Assembly (NCBI GenBank): GCA_031763025.1
Contig: JASSKH010000026.1
Location: forward strand, 1,178,001 to 1,242,000
Length of the DNA stretch: 64,000 bases
Direction: 5' to 3'
Source of the DNA: Macrocystis pyrifera
Lineage: Eukaryota > Sar > Phaeophyceae > Laminariales > Laminariaceae
Made by a program: the position numbers and the translations under genes. Shown here piece after piece: positions 46,902-58,157 of the stretch. Every line of letters starts with the position of its first letter. The stretch's first letter is position 1. A model generated the notes under the pieces. The model was not told where the DNA came from. It did no database searches and saw only the letters and a list, made by a program, of their open reading frames with translations.

Positions 46902-47006
46902 TTACGGAGGACCACAGTAAATAGGACGAAATATTGTTAGTAAAAATAGCCAAATATATAGGTTTTTGTGTGTACCGTAGGTCCTATTAACTATGGTCCT
47001 CCGTAA
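46902..47006. mobile_element. 105-bp MITE, copy 3
   Basis: Best preserved copy: TTACGGAGGACCA...TGGTCCTCCGTAA, TA on both flanks (46900-46901, 47007-47008). Interior GTTAGTAAAAATA as in copy 1. Confidence 0.92.
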
Positions 47007-47008
47007 TA

Positions 47009-48381
47009 CCACGACACAGATATTCAACATAGACTATTAATGGACTCTGAATGCAAGACCTACAACGGCTGTTCATCACATCTGTCTACGAGTATTATTG
47101 GGGGGAAATGCATCCTGCTGCAGCTGAATAGCCAAGGACACCTACGTGGCACGAGTTATGCTATTAATGTATTACTATTACGATTCAATGTTGTAAACTA
47201 TTAATATTAATGCAAGCACTAAAATGAAGCATACAGCATGTGTATTATATATAGCGCAAAAAAGAAACACCGACCCAGACTGGACTTCTTATTTGTTTGG
47301 GAAGCGGTGCGTTGGTTGTACACTACCTGGTACCTGGTAAATTCTTTCCGAACTCGTACAAGTGGTGCTATAAATACCGATTACCATCGACATCATATAC
47401 CTGGTAAAGTACATATTCTGTATTTTCATAGTTTCCTGCAAAATTAGGCTGACTTTCTGCCGTGAAAGTTGTACCGGTAAGTACGAGCGACAGCAACACC
47501 TCGCTGAATCAGCAGCACCTCACTAAATCGCTATACGTACAGCTGGACCAGATACCAGCCAGGTACTATTAATACCTGGTAGATATTAACTGGTACCACG
47601 TATGTAAAGTGTACGTTTACATTGACAGTCAGTGTTCATGTACGAAGATACTCCAAGTACCACAGATAGGACACACCCGGACAACACTACTTCTGACCTT
47701 CGAAAGGTATCAAATTGTTGCAGGGTCTAGACTCAGGTCTGCGGGAGAGCATATCTCACGCGGGAGGAGGGAGGGGCGGCTGTAGAAGCTCAACAGCAGT
47801 GACTCCCACGAACCGTTATCGAGAAGGACCGGTAGCCCGCAAACACAAATGCTGCACTGCTGCTGTGATATGATACGTACAGGTACGTGTCGCAAACTGC
47901 AAACAATATTATGACGCTCGATATAGCTCAAGACTCCTCTCTTGCCATCGATCGCGAGCGAAAAGAGAGGATAACGGAAACCAGGAAGACATAACTCGAG
48001 GTGTAGGTGTTCGTGTAATCGAGTGCGTATCCAGGTGCCGTGTAGTTGTGCGAGTGTTGACAATTAAATAATAGTGCCATCAGGTAGCAACACAGCAACA
48101 GTAATTTCGTGTTCAAGTTGCCGCACAGCGGCATCAAATCACATACATACCTCGTTGGTTTCGTGATCAGGATGAAGTTGTGTCAATACTCCGCGGACTG
48201 GACACGAGCCTGTTAGGTCCTTAGCTCCTCCTGTGATAAGCCTCGCACCCCTTCGCAAGCCAGGAAGAGACCACTGCTGTGCTGCTACAGCAGCACGACG
48301 CATGCTTTGCCGCCCTGGTTCTGGGCTATAATGTCAGTGAGCAGAGTGCAACATTCCGGTTCGAAGTGCTTAGTCATCATC
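47009..48381. other. No gene recognised
   Basis: A 69-residue minus-strand frame (47928-48137; MMPLCGNLNTKLLLLCCYLM) has a hydrophobic, signal-like start but no family or support. TACCTGGTA words are dense at 47325-47590. Confidence 0.4.
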
Positions 48382-48470
48382 CTATGATTCCCATTGGTTC
48401 GAAGCAATGGGAATGATATAGTAGTGTCATTCCCATTGGTTCGAAGTTTGTCATTCCCATTGGTTCGAAG
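48382..48470 (+). repeat. Three TTCCCATTGGTTCGAAG units
   Basis: Direct copies at about 48387, 48426 and 48452, plus one inverted CAATGGGAATGA. Each includes a box B-like GGTTCGAAG. Confidence 0.8.
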
Positions 48471-48527
48471 TGCAAAACTTCGAAAAATGGAACTCTATGA
48501 GAGAAGATAAAAAGAGCCAGTGCCACA

Positions 48528-48809
48528 GGGGCGCAGTAGCCCAGGGGGTGGTGACCTTTCGACCGCGTGTGTGTGGTGTTGGTTCTCCAGCCCTGTGCAT
48601 TAGCACTGCCCACTAAAAAAAGCTGATATTGCCAACAGTCCCGACAACAAAGACAATGGAATCACGTCTGCCGCCGTTTTTTTCACGAGGACTTTTCGTT
48701 TTTCTGCTCGGCTCCAAACGTTTCTACGTATATCATAGGGCCAAAAATTGGCAGACGGATATATATGAGCTCTCCTTGGTCATGGTGCACTCCCGTGAGT
48801 GTGCCAAAT
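48528..48809 (+). mobile_element. SINE-B copy with tRNA-like head
   Basis: Head: box A-like TAGCCCAGGGGGTGG (48536) and GGTTCTCCAGCCC (48584) at box B spacing. The body from about 48600 is homologous to 5053-5226 (inverted). Confidence 0.65.
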
Positions 48810-48815
48810 AGGGAT

Positions 48816-49180
48816 GTACATCAACTAACTCTTTTTCGTAGTATTTATTTGATTGTTGATTAATGTGGCTAAATCGGGTTGATCTAATCATGACTATTAT
48901 TAATAGTTGATTATAATCAACTAACTCAATCAACCCACGGCGACGATGTGATTTTATTCATAATGATTATTATTGGTTGATTATATTCATCATTTTCAGC
49001 TGCCACTATTCGCGTGCTTACCAATACAACAACGAAATGCGCCATACTATCTGCTAAAGTATGCATGCTAGATTGCCGCCATCCTTCGCTGCGCTGCAAG
49101 CAGTGGCCAGACGGGACCCTACAATTGACTGAGTGTTGGGTAGCAGTCCATTCAGAATGTCAGACGTCTCCTGGTCGGAC
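48816..49180. other. AT-rich DNA with GTTGATTA palindromes
   Basis: Repeated GTTGATTA/TAATCAAC words, including GTTGATTATAATCAAC (about 48906). The last part is ordinary sequence leading to the LARD-like insertion site. Confidence 0.5.
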
Positions 49181-49184
49181 CAAC

Positions 49185-49567
49185 TGTTACGGTCGCAGAC
49201 AGTCACAACCCTTTTCCACCCCTTCAGCTTCTTATATAGCTCATCTTGCCGCCGGCAGTGCCCCCCTACACCAGAGGAGTACCGACTGAGACAACTAGGA
49301 GATGGCTCAGGCGTATGTTCCGCTAGCGGGGTGGAACGACGGGAATGCAGGTGGCAGTCTTTGCATCGAACTGAAAGAGCTTGAGTGTGTGCATGTGGGA
49401 CGGACGGCCCAACGGCCCTATTTGTTCTGGGAACGAATTAATACATGATGTTTTGGAGGTGGGTGTATCTGAGCAGCTTTTCGAGGAATGTAAGCTATCT
49501 CGGCCGGAGAGCCCGACGAGATTACACCATCATGCATGACACGCGCGCACCGCTCGACTCTATAACA
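49185..49567 (+). repeat. 5' LTR (383 bp)
   Basis: TGTTACGGTCGCAGACAGTC...CTCTATAACA. Contains CTTATATAGC, a likely TATA element. Confidence 0.9.
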
Positions 49568-50116
49568 TGGTGGCCAATCCGATAGCATAGTCTGTGCCTG
49601 CAAACGACCGTGAGCGCCTAAAGGAGAACCCTCTTTGCAAGCTTTCTACTATATATGTTGCTCCTCCTGATTGATGTTGCTCCTCCTGCTGGTTGATGTT
49701 GCACCTGCTGGTCGGGGTTTCTCCTGAAGTGTGAGGGGGTTCTTGGGGACTTTCCTTCTCACCTGGATCACCATACTGTGTAGACTCGTACCGGGTATCT
49801 CTCAATACACTACAGCCGATAAGTAGCGACGCCACTAGAGAAACATTACACTGACGAACGGGACATGGTACAGCGGGCAATCGGCCACGGCGGCCTCCGG
49901 CATGCGGCGGGTTTGCTCCCCGTCCGCGTGTCGCTCGGCGCCGTGGCTCCCGAGTTTTCACAGAAGATATGATAGCACAGTACCCACGGAGGGTGGCCAC
50001 CGCAGAGGCGATGACTAGCCCCGAATCCGTAGGCTGTGCTGTGAGAGGTGTAGCACGAGTGAACGAGGGCTGAGTCCACACCCCTCAAGATAGGGCCGCG
50101 TGGTAGGAATCGTTCA

Positions 50117-50134
50117 GCAGAGTCCGTCCTCTGC
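50117..50134 (+). promoter_or_regulatory. Leader stem-loop 1
   Basis: GCAGAG-TCCGTC-CTCTGC, part of a 130-bp direct repeat with 50540-50680. Possible RNA structural signal of the LARD transcript. Confidence 0.4.
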
Positions 50135-50609
50135 CGAGCTTCGGTATGCACGAGTGTAGTAGTCTCACGCACATCTCACACGCGTCCGACGGGATGCTGG
50201 TCGATGGATTTTCCGGCATCCCGTGTATCGCATCATATTTCGGCGCCGTGTTTCGGCGCCAAGCCCACTCTGATTGATTCAGACGGGGGCGAGGTTGCTC
50301 TTGGTTCCCTATGCCGAATCCTAGACTAATACGCTCATAGACGCGGAGAGTAACCACAGCGTAAACAGCAGTAGTGAACCCTAGCTTTGAGCAAAGAGTT
50401 CGACGGTACGTGCAGCGGGGAGGTCGTGACTGAGTCCGTCGTTCAGAGGAACCTTCGGTAGGTCACGATCGGTTCGCACCACGGTCCCCAAGCGGGAACG
50501 CGGGCGGACACCGTGTGGGTCTTGCGGCTGCACGCCGTGGGAGGTTTAGTGTGGGTGAACGAGAGCTGACTCCGTCCCCCCGTGAGGGGGGGTGGCTTAC
50601 GCCTCGTTT

Positions 50610-50627
50610 AGCAGAGTCCGTCCTCTG
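50610..50627 (+). promoter_or_regulatory. Leader stem-loop 2
   Basis: Same loop and a 7-bp stem (AGCAGAG/CTCTGCT). It is again followed by GAGCTTCGGTATG. Confidence 0.4.
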
Positions 50628-50879
50628 CTGAGCTTCGGTATGCGTGAGTGTAGTAGCCCCACACACTCCTTTCATGTGTTCAACGCAGGTCTGTTTAGTG
50701 GATGGAGGTATCCTGCAGTCTGCCGCGGCACATAGTCTCTTTTTAGTGCGCAGCGCCCACCCCTCGTCACATGTGAGCTTTGCAAACTCAGGCGAGGGAG
50801 GGGGGGCTAGTCGCGACGCCCCGCTAGATGAAATAATGTCCCCCATGTGGATCATACTAAATCATATACACCGGGTATA

Positions 50880-52037
50880 AAGCATGAGAAGAAGACAGCA
50901 CCCGAGCAGTGAACCACACGCTCATTAATAATACAGGCGCCGTATTAAATACTACAGCAATTTATACAAAAAAAAACTATTACGCTAACCAGCAACAACG
51001 CAGACAATCTTAGCACACGAGGCATGAGAGCAGTCCCCTCCGTACGCCAGCGGGGGACCGAGGGGACAGGGCAGGGAGGTGAGAGGAATCGGTGAAAGAC
51101 TGTACGGCCGGTTTTCTCGCCAGAGGGCCCGCAGAGAGAAGCAGGGGGATGAGAAGAGACGAATAAGATCCGCTGCTGACGGCACCACCTACCGCATGAA
51201 CGTCGCTAACCCCGTCCACAAGCTGCATATTTCGTATCCATACTTGATCCCACTCCCATACAGAAGCGCTTGCAGTCCTACAGGAACCCGGGTAGCATGC
51301 GAGATACCTTATCTCGGTACTTCGGTATCATACGGCTGCAAGGACGGGTCGATGTCGCTTGCTCGTTTTAGTGATTCGATGTTTGACGGTCATGTAGAGA
51401 CGCAGGCAGTCATGCTCGCGGGGTTCGTCCGGATACGCATCGACTGTACAGCAGTAGTATTAATAGGACTCGGCGTGTTTTTCAACTTTCGTTGTCAGAA
51501 CTCGTTAGCCGCATGTGCGGTCAATTTTAAAACTTACCGGCATGCTGCGTAATTTGCAACAACGTCCAGTGTTGCACTTGTCTCGAACATACCGGCATGC
51601 TGCACGAAATTTCAACAACTGGTTACGTAGTACTGCATTGGTAATATTGTACTACAGCAGTATTAAAATAGCAGTCCTGGTGTTTTGTTTTTATGAGTTG
51701 TTGTCGTGGTTCTCACATTCAACTCATCGCCGTGGTCAGGACACGAAAATACCTTGGTAAAGTACTGGGTTAATCAGTACTCATGTATACAGCGGTATAG
51801 ACCCACCACATGAATAAGAACCTGACAGAAACAACTTGAGGCTCACTTTTTCTACGGACGCCAATAAATTGCATCGAGATGAGGCGCTCCGCGGAGAGTA
51901 CGTCTTCAATAATATATTATACCCGGCACCTGGTATGTGTTGTGGTTGCTTTGGGTTTTGTTTGGTTCATGTTGTGTTTTGTGTCCTCTTGTTTTTTCGC
52001 GTTATACCTTTATGCCCTCATGGTGTCAGAAAGGAGA
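50880..52037. other. LARD interior, no gene recognised
   Basis: Frames such as 51079-51552 have no recognisable domain. ACCGGCATGCTGC occurs twice (51537, 51590). Confidence 0.4.
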
Positions 52038-52725
52038 GATAGGCCAGTGCCTCGTGGAAAGCGAATAGTTTCGTCAACTAAGCTTACACGGGGTCTGTGC
52101 CAGTCCTACCTGTGCTTGCATTATGATGGATTAAAATAGATGGGCCTGTACCTCGTGGGAATGGTAGTGATGTATTTTCAGTCGTGGGAGACAACCACGA
52201 GCTTCCACGAGGTCTGCGCCTATCCTACCTATCTGGCATACGTTTTGTGTTTATTGGAGATGGGTCTGTGCCTTGTGGGGACATAGTTATGGTCTTGAAC
52301 CGAACCTCCACAAGGTCTGCGCCTGTCCTACCTGTACCTGTTGTTGGGATGGGTCTGTGCCTTGTGGGGACATAATTATGGTCTTGAACCGAGCCTCCAC
52401 AAGGTCTGTGCCTGTCCTACCTGTACCTGTTGTTGGGATGGGTCTGCGCCTTGTGGGGACATGGCTATGGCCTTGAGCCTCCACAAGGTCTGTGCCTGTC
52501 CTACCTGTACCTGTTGTTGAGATGGGTCTGTGCCTTGTGGGTACATGGCTATGGTCTTGAACCGAGCCTCCACAGGGTCTGTGCCTGTCCTGCCTGTGCC
52601 TGTTTGTTACTGTATAGAAGAGATAGGTCTGTGCCTCTTGGGAGTGGTGCTGTGTCTTTACCCGTCGTGGGAGACAGATACGAACTTCCACGAGGTCTGC
52701 GCCTGTCCTACCTACACGGTCTGTT
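52038..52725 (+). repeat. Tandem array, about 85-100 bp units with internal hairpins
   Basis: Seven to eight units. Each has GTGCCTTGTGGGGACAT or a variant and, about 40 bp later, CCTCCACAAGGTCTG, so CTTGTGG/CCACAAG can pair. GCCTGTCCTACCTGTACCTG ends most units. Outer units are more diverged. A different hairpin (GTTGCTGTC-CC...GAGA-AGCAAC) follows at 52810 and 53025. Confidence 0.8.
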
Positions 52726-54099
52726 GGTAAGCTCTCTACAATTTTACTTCGTTTATCTTGTGGGTGCATGCATAATGTTTGGCTTTGTCTCAGCCTGGGG
52801 GACCATTGTTGCTGTCTCCATCCGGCAGAGAGATAGCAACAAGGTCTCTGGAATACTGAAATGTTCGGCTGATATGCCCCGCCGCTTTCAGCATGCTGTG
52901 CGGGCAGCAAAGTTTTGTTTTGCTTTGGTTAGTTTGTTTCGTTTTCTTTTGTTTGTATCTCGCTTGTTTCCTTCTTGAGGCGGGGTGAATGCCCAGAGTG
53001 GTCGGGCCTGTACTTATTGGGACCGCTGTTGCTGTCGCCATGCTAAAAGGAGACAGCAACCAGGCCCCCCTAGCTCTGAGCCTTGCCACGGGGCTTGTTG
53101 CCTGTTTGTCGTTTAGTTTTATGTCGTTCGTCCGTTTGTTTGATTGCTCCTCTGTTTGTTCTTGTTTGTTCTGTTCGCTTTTGTTGTTTATTTGGTCGTT
53201 TGTTTGCTTGTGTATTTGTTTGCTGCAAACCCGCTTGCCCGTGCATCCGACCGCACTGGCTGTGACCTTTACTGGCGCCCGCACTCCGTGGCGTGTGTCC
53301 GGCAGTTCACTGCCGTCCCGTGTCCGCTGTGCGTGCGTGTCCATCGTGGTTATTGTTGTTCCTTATCACTATGTTCATTTATCTTCATGTTTTGGCGGGT
53401 GAAGGACACATCAAGGAAAATATTGCCCCGATATGTGTCTTATAGCCTGGACCTGACTGTTAGGCTCGCCAGTTGCGTGGACCTGACTGTCAGGCTCTCC
53501 AGTTCTCTTTGTGCCACATCCTGACACCGTGGCAGCCACGTTTTGCAATGCAGTGTTGCCTCACCCCGCCGGAACTGCCCAATGCACGGTAATCATATTG
53601 TTCCCCTGTAGCGCGCGATGTTTTTCTTTATACTATTTTCAACACGGTACCTGCATGAGGTGCAAACCCTTCCAGATGTACCGACCCGTATTTATTGTTT
53701 TGGTGTTGTTGCAATGTTCTCGCGCTGATACGGGCTGAATGACTCCGGTTCAGGGATGGACTTACAGAGTCGAGAAATTAGCAGTTGGTCGAGAAATCAT
53801 CATGGTTGGTATCCAGTCCACATACGTAGGTATTTTACAACCGATACCGCGTGTTCGTGCTATCCCTTGCGTAGGTAGTGCACAAAGGGGGGTGGCGAGT
53901 ATGGCTAGATTAGCGAGTGCAAGAATATGTAGCCGGGACAGCCGAGCGGCGGTTATACTCTGATAGCTACAGCAACAAGACTTTTCATGACATGAATCGC
54001 CTCACTCTTAATCGACTCGACCGCCCAGAAACTTACCATGAGAATCATGATCACGCCGCACGCCACCGAACCATGCTCGCAGAAACCACTCATGCTGAG

Positions 54100-54330
54100 A
54101 CCACGCCCGCCCCCTGCGCCCTCGCTGCTTGGAGCCCTTGTTGACAGCATCCCTCAGACTCACCTCGGCACCGTCTCCCTTCAGACATCTGGGGAAGGGG
54201 GCCTGACTGATAGACAGCTGGGCACCCTCACGTTTCACGACACGCCGTCTCCCGTTGGACATCTGGGGAAGGGGGCTTGACTGACAAGACAGCTGGGCAC
54301 CCTCGCGTTTCACGACAGGCTTGCCGTCAT
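54100..54330 (-). repeat. Two diverged units of about 83 bp
   Basis: CATCTGGGGAAGGGGGC, CAGCTGGGCACCCTC and CGTTTCACGACA occur twice. Confidence 0.7.
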
Positions 54331-54614
54331 GCTCGGGGCTTGCCACGGTAGGAATGGCCACGCCAGCGATGGCGCTTCGGTGATCGACACGGGCGTGCGC
54401 GCCGTCCGTGTAGCCCCGACCACGTGACTCGAGTAGTGCAGGCACCTCGGGCGGTGGCCCCGGCCCCTCTTTTCCGCACGGCGTCGGCGCGTTCGCCGTC
54501 GACGGTGGTGGACGGGCAGCGTCCAAGAGGGGGCGGCGGTGCAGAGAAGCAGAAATCGTCAGCGGTGTCCAACGGGCCGTGGGATGACCACGGCAGTACC
54601 CTGGGGTAGCTCGT

Positions 54615-55334
54615 TTGGACCCCCCAGTTCGCGCAGATGGCGTGGGGAGCGGACCAGGGCTCGGAGGGCACTCGACTATAGCAGCACCAATCAATGTACA
54701 CGCTACTAGACAGGAGGGTGGTCAGCGCTACCGAGGTCGCGAGATGGGGGTGCCGCGGCGGGTACCTCGACGGGGAGGCGTCACTGGGTCTCGGAGGCGG
54801 AGTCACCGGTCAGGAGGGTGGTCAACGCTACCGGGATCGCGATATGGGGGTACCGCGGCGGGCACCTCGACGGGGAGGCGTCACTGGGTCTCGGAGGCGG
54901 AGTCACTGGACAAGCTTCACTCCGCCGCAGTTGGACACGTTTCACGCGTGGTGGAACTTGTACGATCCGAGCAGCGAGCGGAGCCGCCCCGCAGCCCGAG
55001 ACGAGGGGGCGAGAAGACGCCCCACGCTGAGGAGAAAGGAGGCGCCGAGAAAGTTCGCGATCGGCACGAAAGTCAGCCGGTCGAGGGCGGAAAGGGGCGC
55101 GCGGGGCAACTCGAGCAGGTCTACGACTTTACTCGCCGTATTGGCGTGTCCCACGAGGGGATTCAGAGTGAGAAGGCGAGGGTGGGGCCGCGGGCGCGCC
55201 CTTCCGAAGATCGAGCAGCTCGTCTGGGGTCCATCTTCAAGTACAGCCGCGCGCAACACCGGCTAACCTGTCTTGGTGGTGTCGGCTTCGGAGCTTCGGG
55301 GGGGTTGATGGACGAGGAGCGTCTTACACTATAG
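54615..55334 (+). CDS. LARD reading frame, unassigned
   Basis: 239 residues beginning MDPPVRADGVGSGPG. It is Arg/Gly/Glu-rich and contains a 102-bp tandem duplication (54711-54812, 54813-54913). An alternative frame over the second half reads PPQLDTFHAWWNLYDPSSE, which looks as protein-like. A gag-type product is possible, but I see no zinc knuckle or known gag motif. Low confidence that either frame is translated. Confidence 0.25.
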   Translation: MDPPVRADGVGSGPGLGGHSTIAAPINVHATRQEGGQRYRGREMGVPRRVPRRGGVTGSRRRSHRSGGWSTLPGSRYGGTAAGTSTGRRHWVSEAESLDKLHSAAVGHVSRVVELVRSEQRAEPPRSPRRGGEKTPHAEEKGGAEKVRDRHESQPVEGGKGRAGQLEQVYDFTRRIGVSHEGIQSEKARVGPRARPSEDRAARLGSIFKYSRAQHRLTCLGGVGFGASGGLMDEERLTL

Positions 55335-56076
55335 CTCCGGGGGGGCGATTCTGAGAGCGCTTGTTCTAAGCGGGGGAGGATGAGCGGGATGCCGCTGGGG
55401 GGCGTTGTTCTAGGCCAGCGGCACTTTGGAAAAACCACGCCACTTAGCTCGGCAACAGCACTACGAATTTGCAGGAGTTCATTTTTGAGTTTTTTTTTTG
55501 GTAGGCGCCAGGTGATTACTATGTTGAAGTCATGCAAAAAAGACCCTGTCATCTCGCATTACCGTCGCGATCTGTGTATCTATGGCGGGAGTAGTTGGCA
55601 ATAGGAGACTATTGTCCGAAGGAACGGGGTTCCTTGCGATCTCTGACATTCTGTTTTTGCCTAGTTTTCACCTCGGAGGCGCGACGATTGTGATCTTTCT
55701 TATCGATTGGCACAATAGTGTTTAGGGGGAACTGTAGGGAGTTTAGGAGTCAAGGGAGCATTCAGGAACGTAGTTGGAGGGGATGTAACAGGGTACGCCG
55801 CGTTAAGAGAACAAGGCGACGCATGTAGTGTGCCTATTGGGGGAAGGCCTTCCCTATCGGAAAATAAAAATAAATTAGCCGGGTTTGCTTCCCTCGTTTG
55901 GCGGACATAGAATACCTTGGGTCCACCGTCTAGGATATCGCGTGGCTTGCCTTGTCCGGCTAAACCAGCTGGGGAGGATGTTACGGTGGTAATCCAAGGA
56001 TCCGAGGGGTTTCCAAAAGTAGACATGGCATTTAGGCAAAAGGGGAAATGCGAATTGAACCCGGAGACTGGGGGGA

Positions 56077-56452
56077 TGTGAGCAGACAGTCACAACCCTT
56101 TTCCACCCCTTCAGCTTCTTATATAGCTCATCTTGCCGCCGGCAGTGCCCCCCTACACCAGAGGAGTGCCGACTGAGACAACTAGGAGATGGCTCAGGCG
56201 TATGTTCCGCAAGCGGGGTGGAACGACGGGAATGCAGGTGGCAGTCTTTGCATCGAACTGAAAGAGCTTGAGTGTGTGCATGTGGGACGGACGGCCCAAC
56301 GGCCCTATTTGTTCTGGGAACGAATTAATACATGATGTTTTGGAGGTGGGTATATCTGAGCAGCTTTTCGAGGAATGTAAGCTATCTCGGCCGGAGAGCC
56401 CGACGAGATTACACCATCATGCATGACACGCGCACCGCTCGACTCTATAACA
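56077..56452 (+). repeat. 3' LTR (376 bp)
   Basis: Differs from the 5' LTR in the first bases (TGTGAGCAGACAG), three substitutions and a CG deletion. Confidence 0.9.
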
Positions 56453-56473
56453 CAACAGCCCCAGGCCTACACA

Positions 56474-58157
56474 ATGGCTCTGGTGGTGAGCCTTCGGAGG
56501 GCCCATGAAGCGTCTTCCACCACGGTTCAATGGCCGAGACCGGCCGCGTACCAGCTTCATTGCAGGCGGCGGTCGCGCGCTGCTCCCCAGGACCCCCCCC
56601 TCTCTTACTCGATCCCGGAAGCTGGACACCGCCCCACCTCCTCCAGCGGTCACCGGGGAACTGGCGACAGCTCTGTGGCCGGAGACCGCGCTCGCAGCCG
56701 CGCCGGCGACCAGGCCCGCCAGCGCACGAGGGTTGGAGGGGATCCGGCCGGTCCGGACGGCAGGCTCCGCCGGGGCTCCGGCGGGGAAACGGGTGGCAGT
56801 TCGTCTCGGCGCAACGGGACTGGACGGAGAAAAAAACGGTGGAAGGGGAAGGAGCGATCGGGTGACGGTCGGTACGGCCCGCGGGACAACTCTGGTCGAG
56901 CTACTTCCCCCAGCTCTTCCTCGGACGGCGACACCAGAGCCCCCGTTCCAGCGAAGCACGCAATCAGCAAGAGGTGTCGCGCACCCTCGCAGCAGGATCA
57001 TCGGGACCGGAGGCGTTCACGCTCCTCCTGAGGTTGCTGAGCAACCACTTTGACCGCACCAACACGGGGGCCAGCTACACCAAGTTGCATAATTTTGGCG
57101 TGGCTAACGGGACCCCTTTTTGCGATTTTAGTCGTGCATTGCGAGGGGTGGTGTCCGCAGCGACGGGGACTGAACGTGTTTTGGCACCGGGGGGGTGGAG
57201 GTCGTTTTGGAGGTAGTTCGGATGACAGTGAACGAGCAGTACCCTAGCTTGATGCCGACGCTGTACCCGGGAGTTTTGGCTACGGTATCGAGGCCGTTCG
57301 GCACCTTGGACGCCATGTGGTTAGCTTTCGAGACTCTTGCGAATAATAAGACACCTGCCGTCAACGGCGAAAAATATTTTTCTTGGCCTGCTTCTTCGAC
57401 GGGTGCGCGGTCATCCGCCCCGTCGGGGCCCCGGCCCGCCAATATTGGTCGCGGCCAGGGCCGGACGCTTTCCCAGTCGCCTTCTTGGCAGACGGGATCG
57501 CGCAATAATCCGCTTGTGATGAATGTCCACAAATCCATCCCTGACTGCCTCGACCCGTGGCTTGACACCTCTTCCAGCTGCTGGCCCCTTGAAGAACACC
57601 ACTATGCCGAAATTCACGCCGTATGCATGTCCATCCAAACCGAGGACCCTCCCCTCTGGAGCGGCCTACTTTCATCGTCCGCTCGCGCAGCCGCCCTCAG
57701 CGAAAACCGAGGACGCTGTTTAAACCGTCACAAAGACACACACTCTCTTCGACAGTGTAGGCACCCCTTTTTAAACCTTAGTGGTATCTTGAACCCCGAC
57801 CTCGGAACGCTCGGCGACGACGGCGAGGCGTTCCGTCGTTGGCAAGAACGCATGATCAGACACCGCCGCGAGAACATTTCACGACCGAACAAATACAACC
57901 AGAAGAAACACAGGCGTCGCCCCGGCCCCTCGCGTGGGCAACATCACGGTCAGGGTCAGCAACACAGACAAGGTGATGGCTACGACACACACGCGGCACG
58001 AGGACACCAGCAGTCTCACCCCGGCCATCATGGTGGTTCGACCGCCCCTGCCTCTTCCGCCCCGGCTCCCGTCTCGGGGGTTCGCTACGGCGCCTCGCAT
58101 ACCTCGGGCGGAAACCCGAATGGACGCCAGCCAGGCACCTTCCGCGCCGGTAACTGA
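56474..58157 (+). pseudogene. Ty3 gag, frame-broken
   Basis: Candidate start MALVVSLRRAHE at 56474. The Arg/Ser-rich N-terminus runs to a stop at 57031. The matrix/capsid-like part continues in another frame at about 57020-57190 (LLSNHFDRTNTGASYTKL), then in a third frame from 57195 (VEVVLEVVRMTVNEQYPSLM), the last change falling in a G7 run (57189-57195). The C-terminal part has a zinc-knuckle position, CLNRHKDTHSLRQC, in which the second Cys is Arg. LNPDLGTLGDDGEAFRRWQ and a basic, His/Gln-rich tail then follow to the stop at 58157. Confidence 0.75.

Larger units (their letters stand above)
49185..56452 (+). mobile_element. LARD-like LTR retrotransposon without recognisable pol
   Basis: Bounded by LTRs 49185-49567 and 56077-56452, with CAAC on both flanks (49181-49184, 56453-56456). 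A PBS-like TGGTGGCCAATCC begins directly after the 5' LTR, and a purine tract (GGAGACTGGGGGGA) precedes the 3' LTR. The 6.5-kb interior has no RT, RNase H, protease or integrase motif that I can find. It holds leader hairpins, a hairpin-forming tandem array and a GC-rich reading frame. The near-identical LTRs suggest recent insertion. Confidence 0.88.

Noticed and set aside
47710..48137. Minus-strand frames as the missing first arginase exon
   Set aside because: No donor/phase match to 46473 or presequence could be supported.
56077..56452. 5' LTR of the NADAR Ty3 element
   Set aside because: It pairs with 49185-49567 (CAAC duplication, PBS after the upstream copy), and no PBS follows 56452.
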